The notes beneath the pieces were generated by a model that did no database searches, had not been told where the DNA came from, and saw only the letters and a program-made list of their open reading frames with translations. Made by a program: the position numbers and the translations under genes. From Baylisascaris procyonis (lineage: Eukaryota; Nematoda; Chromadorea; Rhabditida; Ascarididae), in assembly GCA_037389465.1 (NCBI GenBank), contig JAZARR010000102.1, positions 1 to 64,000 on the forward strand: DNA of 64,000 nt, given 5' to 3'. Every line of letters begins with the position of its first letter. Position 1 is the first letter of the stretch. This document shows positions 59,389-64,000 of the stretch, piece by piece.

Positions 59389-61107
59389 CTTTGATAATTA
59401 TATGAGATGTTATCTGCGCAGGTTGAGGATAAGAATATCACGAGTTCTTATTCGTAGGAATATGACGAATGAATAGAAAGGAAAAATCATCGTCGCAAAT
59501 AATCGTCGGTAGCGAAAAATTTTATAGTAAATGCGAAAAACGCTGCCATAACACAGCAAATCCATTTAACAAGACAGCAATGCTCTTACAAAGAGATGAA
59601 TTAATGAAGATGCTAAAGTATAAAGTCACTTTCCTTATAACTGCCTGTACCTGTGCTGTGAACAGAACTGAAAATAATTCTCATTAGTAAAAGAATCTTT
59701 ACCGATGCCCTGGTAAAGGCATACTAACTCTACATGAAACCACCAGCGATGCCTAATGTCGATGAAACGTTTTCTTATTCGTTCGTTCTGTTCGTCGAAA
59801 TAAGAGGTCCCAGATATATTCAGTACTCCTAGAGATTTTTATTTGATGTTTAATCGAAGCGACTCTATTCCCATATATACGCTGAGCTTCGGACTTCACA
59901 ATGTATAGCAAACATACGTAATAGCTGACTGACGTCGAGAACTATAAAAACAGGCATGCAATGCTACATCAAGACATGAAAAGCAAGCATAAATCATGCT
60001 TGTTGACATATTCCCCGTAGAAAGAAAACATAGCCTTGGACTATTTTAGATTCTCGTGAAAAGAAAGAGTGGAATTACTCACAGCCTAATAAAAAGAAGT
60101 GACTACGAGTAATTAATACTCTCGACGGATTGTGCGTGTGATTACCATTCACCGTTATATTTCTAAAGCTCGTCAATCCTATAACCATACATAAGAATGG
60201 ATAGAGGTTTTTAAGTTGACTGCCACTGATTAGAATGTAGCGTTTTGCTAGCAGACGAAACGTTCAACGACATAGTGTGTTCGAAGAAGGAGATGAGACA
60301 ATGGCAGACCCACTTCCGAACGTTTGAATGCTACCTAAGTTTAGCTTCGCATTCGAGCCAAAAAGATGAAAGAGGCATGCTCAGTATTGAAATCCTGATT
60401 TTTTAAGGAGAGAATTTCGAATAATACTATTGAGATGAAGTTATTTTCAGTTCATTCAGAAAGGCTTTCAAATCATTCACATATTCATTTACAAATCGCC
60501 TTCGATAAATATATATTCGAGAAAAGATGTCGACCAAAAATAGGAAAATTCTCAGATCATTTAATAAGCAGCAAGTTTTCATAGCTGAGGCGGCAGAATT
60601 GTAGGTGAGTGGTTTATAAGTTTAGTTTTAATTGTTGCAGTCGACCTCTGAAGTAAGTGTCAACGAGTTCAGATATACTCCGCCGTTGCCAAGCAAAGCC
60701 AAATATTAGCCTTTTATAATATGCAAGCATTCATGACAAAAATCCTTCGGAGAGGCATCATATAGCGAGAGGATGTGCGCAGTTGTTTAGACTTAAGTCG
60801 ATTAAGTGAGAGCTATTTTAAGCATAGGAAATATTTAGGCGTTTCATTACACGATCGCTCGCAAGCATATTGAAGGGAAGAAAGCAAACGCAAGCGTGGG
60901 CAGCGCAAGAACAATGATGCTCAATAAAATCTGCATGAGCGAAAATCTTTGCAAAGGTGCGAGATAATTTCCCTAGAGAATTTCTTGAAGACGTAAATAA
61001 GATTTGATTGGCATTTGGTAATTGCATCGGATTATTAAAAGCAGGTAAGAAGAGTCCAACATTAGCTGGCAACGATATATGTTCGAATAGGCAAATAAGC
61101 ACCTCAC
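57968..61107. other. Stretch with no supported gene
   Basis: AT-rich DNA including a (TA)n tract. Only short frames; no exon could be joined to the promoter-like patch at 57.9 kb. Confidence 0.4.
59341..59385. repeat. (TA)n microsatellite
   Basis: About 45 bases of alternating T and A. Confidence 0.95.
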
Positions 61108-61207
61108 CAGCAGAGTAAACATCCCACGATGTCTTTAGTTTTTCTATAGCGAACACCAATGTCAAACCAATTTGAAGTAAGAGGAAACGTTCAGCGGCAC
61201 ACAACAC
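61108..61207 (-). CDS. Possible internal exon of a membrane protein
   Basis: Acceptor GATTTTTAG and donor GTGAGG bound 33 codons (VLCAAERFLLLQIGLTLVFA, IEKLKTSWDVYSA) that read as one hydrophobic segment and a polar end. Downstream minus-strand sequence remains open to 60818. Neighbouring exons were not identified. Confidence 0.22.
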
Positions 61208-64000
61208 CTAAAAATCATTCGAACTATATAGGTGAATGAAGGTTAACTATGAGATGGATGGGTATTCCATGTTGTATATTCCAACGACCATGCTCCAAAG
61301 CCTATTTTTAGATTGCAGACATCCGTATAGGCAAGCACACACACAATATTCTTCAGATATAAAAGTTACGGAAAAAAGTGATTTGATCGCCTGATGAACG
61401 ATTAACACTTGTCAATATTTACACAGCGCTAGACCGATAATCTCAGGAAAATCGCGGTTTCTTTCATGACAATATCCACTGTTGGTGGTAGAGGTGAGGA
61501 AATGAAATACCTCTCGAAATGTCTCACGCTTGAAATCTAAATGTTTCACATATGTTCCATGCAAATACATCAGTCGCCACCATGGGAATGGTGTGCATTT
61601 GCATGCATCCTTACAAAACAATTCTCTTGCCATGCGGCTCTCGAAATGTTTCGGTGAAAACAGCATGAAGACGAATGAGTAGAAGCCAGTCAGCTTGCGG
61701 GAAGGATCGGGTGAGAAAAGGGCAGTGGGAATGAACATTGTTGTACAAAAGGCTGCAAAAGCATGAGTGAAGTTAAAGAAACAATATGCAGAATGCGTAT
61801 GGAAGAAAAGCATCAATCTAGACTTCACACTAGGGACGTTCGCAGTTCCGTTGATGAAACTGACAAGTTTGTACTTTGCCGACAAATAATAAGAAAACTT
61901 ATAATTACTGAATGATGCAGAGTGAAAAAATGTTGTCTGAGACGATCTCAAACAGCGCATTTGTTGAAACAAATTTTGTCATCTTTTAGCAGCCATAAAA
62001 GGATCGCATTTAGTTCACGTTAGTGATAAGCATATGCACTTCCATAGAAACAATTTTCCTGCTAGTATATCTGGAAGACTCGTTCTCCCACCATTTACAT
62101 CAATCCATTTAGAAGTTATTATTATCACTTTCCTCAAAAATTCTCTGATAGATCACCTTTAATTCACCGTTTCCTATTAGGCCTTCGTAGACGCTCAAGA
62201 AACCGAAAGAATATATCATCGGAAAACAATTGTTTTTTTATTAGATTCTCCTCGAAAAATTATTCGGAATTATGCAACTAACTTTTACTGCTGATCGAAG
62301 AAAAATATTGCATATGGCTGACTGTAGGCTACTATTCCAGAGAAAAGTAAAGTGAAAAATTTCTCAAAGAAATGTGTTCAATCATCGATGAAGCGCATTT
62401 ATTCGTCACCATTATGTAAATGAATAAACACTTCTAAAAATTCAGTATTCTCATTCGGCTCTCTCAATATATTAGATGCATCATTAAAGTGTTGGAAAGG
62501 AGTAGGGTTCATGATACTCAAGTCGTCTGTTTTTTTTTCGCTCTCCAATTTTCCAAATTTTACACTATTGTTTAAACTATAATTTTCATAGCTGAAGCAA
62601 AGTCGATTGCGTTCCCATTTTTGTCTCTTCTATTGATTTGGATCTTTTAGTGAACTCTTTTTAAGAACGAAGAAAAGGCAGAAATGATGTTTTGTAAATT
62701 AATCGTAATTTGCATGAATATTTTGTTTAAAAATTAAAAAATCTTCAACGACGCTTGTCGCGTATATTCATCAGATTTAGCGATCTTTCTTAGAGCGATG
62801 TTGAAGTGGGAGTGTATATCGTCATATAAGAAATAAATTTACAATTAAATTAGTTGTATAAATTTTATTTTTCAATGAAAAATAGCCGAAACGACCAGAA
62901 TCTAAGGTGTTATTCAACGCAATTCTTTTTAATGAAATTTCTTTCATGAAGGATATCGTTAACATATGTGTAATTAGATCAACTCCTATGGAGAGAACAA
63001 AATTGCTTATAACAAAATTGTTCGTTTATATAAATTGAGTAAGTATATATTGTATACCTGGAATTCCTTATTTGCTCTCATAAATGAACGAAAAACACTC
63101 TAGAAGTTGATCAACTGAAATGAGATATAAATGTAATGAATTCTCTATTTATAATAAATATTTTTCAAAAAATAATCGGATATAGCTAACAAAAGGTGAC
63201 ACAAATTTTTCGCATTTTTTTTTCGAACAACGCAGTACTAAGATGAAATGCATTTATGACAAATATTGAGATGATTTCTTAAATAACATTGAATTTTAGA
63301 GATTTTTTTGCGAATATTTTGGTTAAGATTTCGGAGTTTCTCGCGATAGATGTTTTGAAAGAAATTAATGCTTGGAATTTTTCGAAATTGAATAGAAAGA
63401 GAGCAAAGAAATTTGCAAATGTTGATTAGTTCATGAAGATCACAAGACAAATTTCATTAAATTTTGGAAGTTCATTATGCTAGCATGACCCCCTCCTCCT
63501 AGCGTAACCTTAAAACGTGAACGCTTTCGAAGAAGAAGCATGCTTCAAGGCGAACACAGTCAGAATCGAACAAAACAAAAGAATGACTCTATTGAATGGT
63601 TGTGTTCACCCGATAAATGAAAGTTGACGATAGTTAAACCTCAAAAATGAATAAATTAGAACGATCAAGGGAAATAAGACAGGCAAAAATAAATAAATAC
63701 TATAAAAGGATTATTGTAGAACAACCTTTATAGAACAATGTTAATTATTTACCACTTCATTATATTGCGTGTTGACTTTATTAATTCATTAGTTGTAGTT
63801 TTTCGATGTAGATGTAAGGTTTCGATAGTTCTTTGCATGGGCTTTTAGATGCTAAGCTTTCAGAAAACTGGGCGATAAAAAGTCAATATGGGAAGATTTT
63901 CTGGATTGGTTTCTTTCTTTCCAAACTTCGCTTATTTAAACGTTTGCACCGAATGAAGAGATCAACTACGATGATGGCAGTAAACTACGAATTAAAGATC
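61208..64000. other. AT-rich stretch without a supported gene
   Basis: The longest frame in the window (61412-61972 minus, 186 codons) lies here; it is rich in Phe, His, Ser and Cys, lacks splice or leader signals and looks like a chance frame. From about 62.0 kb the DNA is very AT-rich with no exon-like segment. A short GC-richer, frame-free patch lies near 63488-63545. Confidence 0.4.

Noticed and set aside
61412..61972. The longest open frame (186 codons, minus)
   Set aside because: Phe/His/Ser/Cys-heavy composition, no splice or leader signals, no motif; most likely chance.
1..64000. CRISPR arrays, insertion sequences, phage genes or ribosome binding sites
   Set aside because: None seen; introns, trans-splice acceptors and poly(A) signals show a eukaryotic nuclear genome.

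Overview
The window reads as the genome of a nematode, most likely a clade V (rhabditid or strongylid-like) species. Three things point there. It carries two complete transthyretin-like (TTL) genes, a nematode-expanded secreted family. Several genes have a TTTCAG-type acceptor only 0-24 bases before the start codon, as expected for spliced-leader trans-splicing. Several short precursors end in Gly/Tyr/Trp-rich peptides like the YARP/caenacin (nlp, cnc) genes of Caenorhabditis. The DNA is AT-rich with small exons, introns of about 100-1200 nt and long gene-poor stretches. No tRNA, rRNA, intact transposon, viral gene or prokaryotic feature was recognised.

Layout. 1-8 kb: a plus-strand four-transmembrane LAPTM-like gene (four exons, 3941-6578) with a near-perfect 31-bp hairpin in its third intron. 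9-17.6 kb: two tandem minus-strand TTL genes, each with three exons and identical intron phases. 17.6-24 kb: gene-poor, with a possible degenerate repeat. 24-56.5 kb: a loose cluster on the minus strand of small secreted-peptide precursors. Six have both exons visible (24.4, 30.6, 39.6, 47.7, 51.7 and 56.0 kb), and other small secreted candidates lie between them; one plus-strand secreted gene sits at 27.5 kb. 56.6-64 kb: sparse, with a promoter-like patch at 57.9 kb, one weak exon and AT-rich DNA to the end.

The peptide cluster is the main result. Each member has exon 1 encoding a signal peptide plus a short spacer, a phase-2 intron, and exon 2 with a basic processing motif (Lys-Arg in all six) within its first five whole codons. 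The downstream peptides differ greatly: Gly/Phe with eight consecutive Cys, Gly/Trp/Pro/Tyr, Arg/Trp-rich cationic, Trp/Tyr/Gly, a 12-Cys peptide, and one with no obvious bias. Two end in Gly-Lys or Gly-Arg and one in Gly, which are amidation signals. The likely role is secreted neuropeptide-like or antimicrobial peptides made by epidermis, gut or neurons; that is inference from family resemblance.

Limits: exon joins were made by eye from splice consensus and reading phase. Single-exon candidates without a known family are given low confidence.
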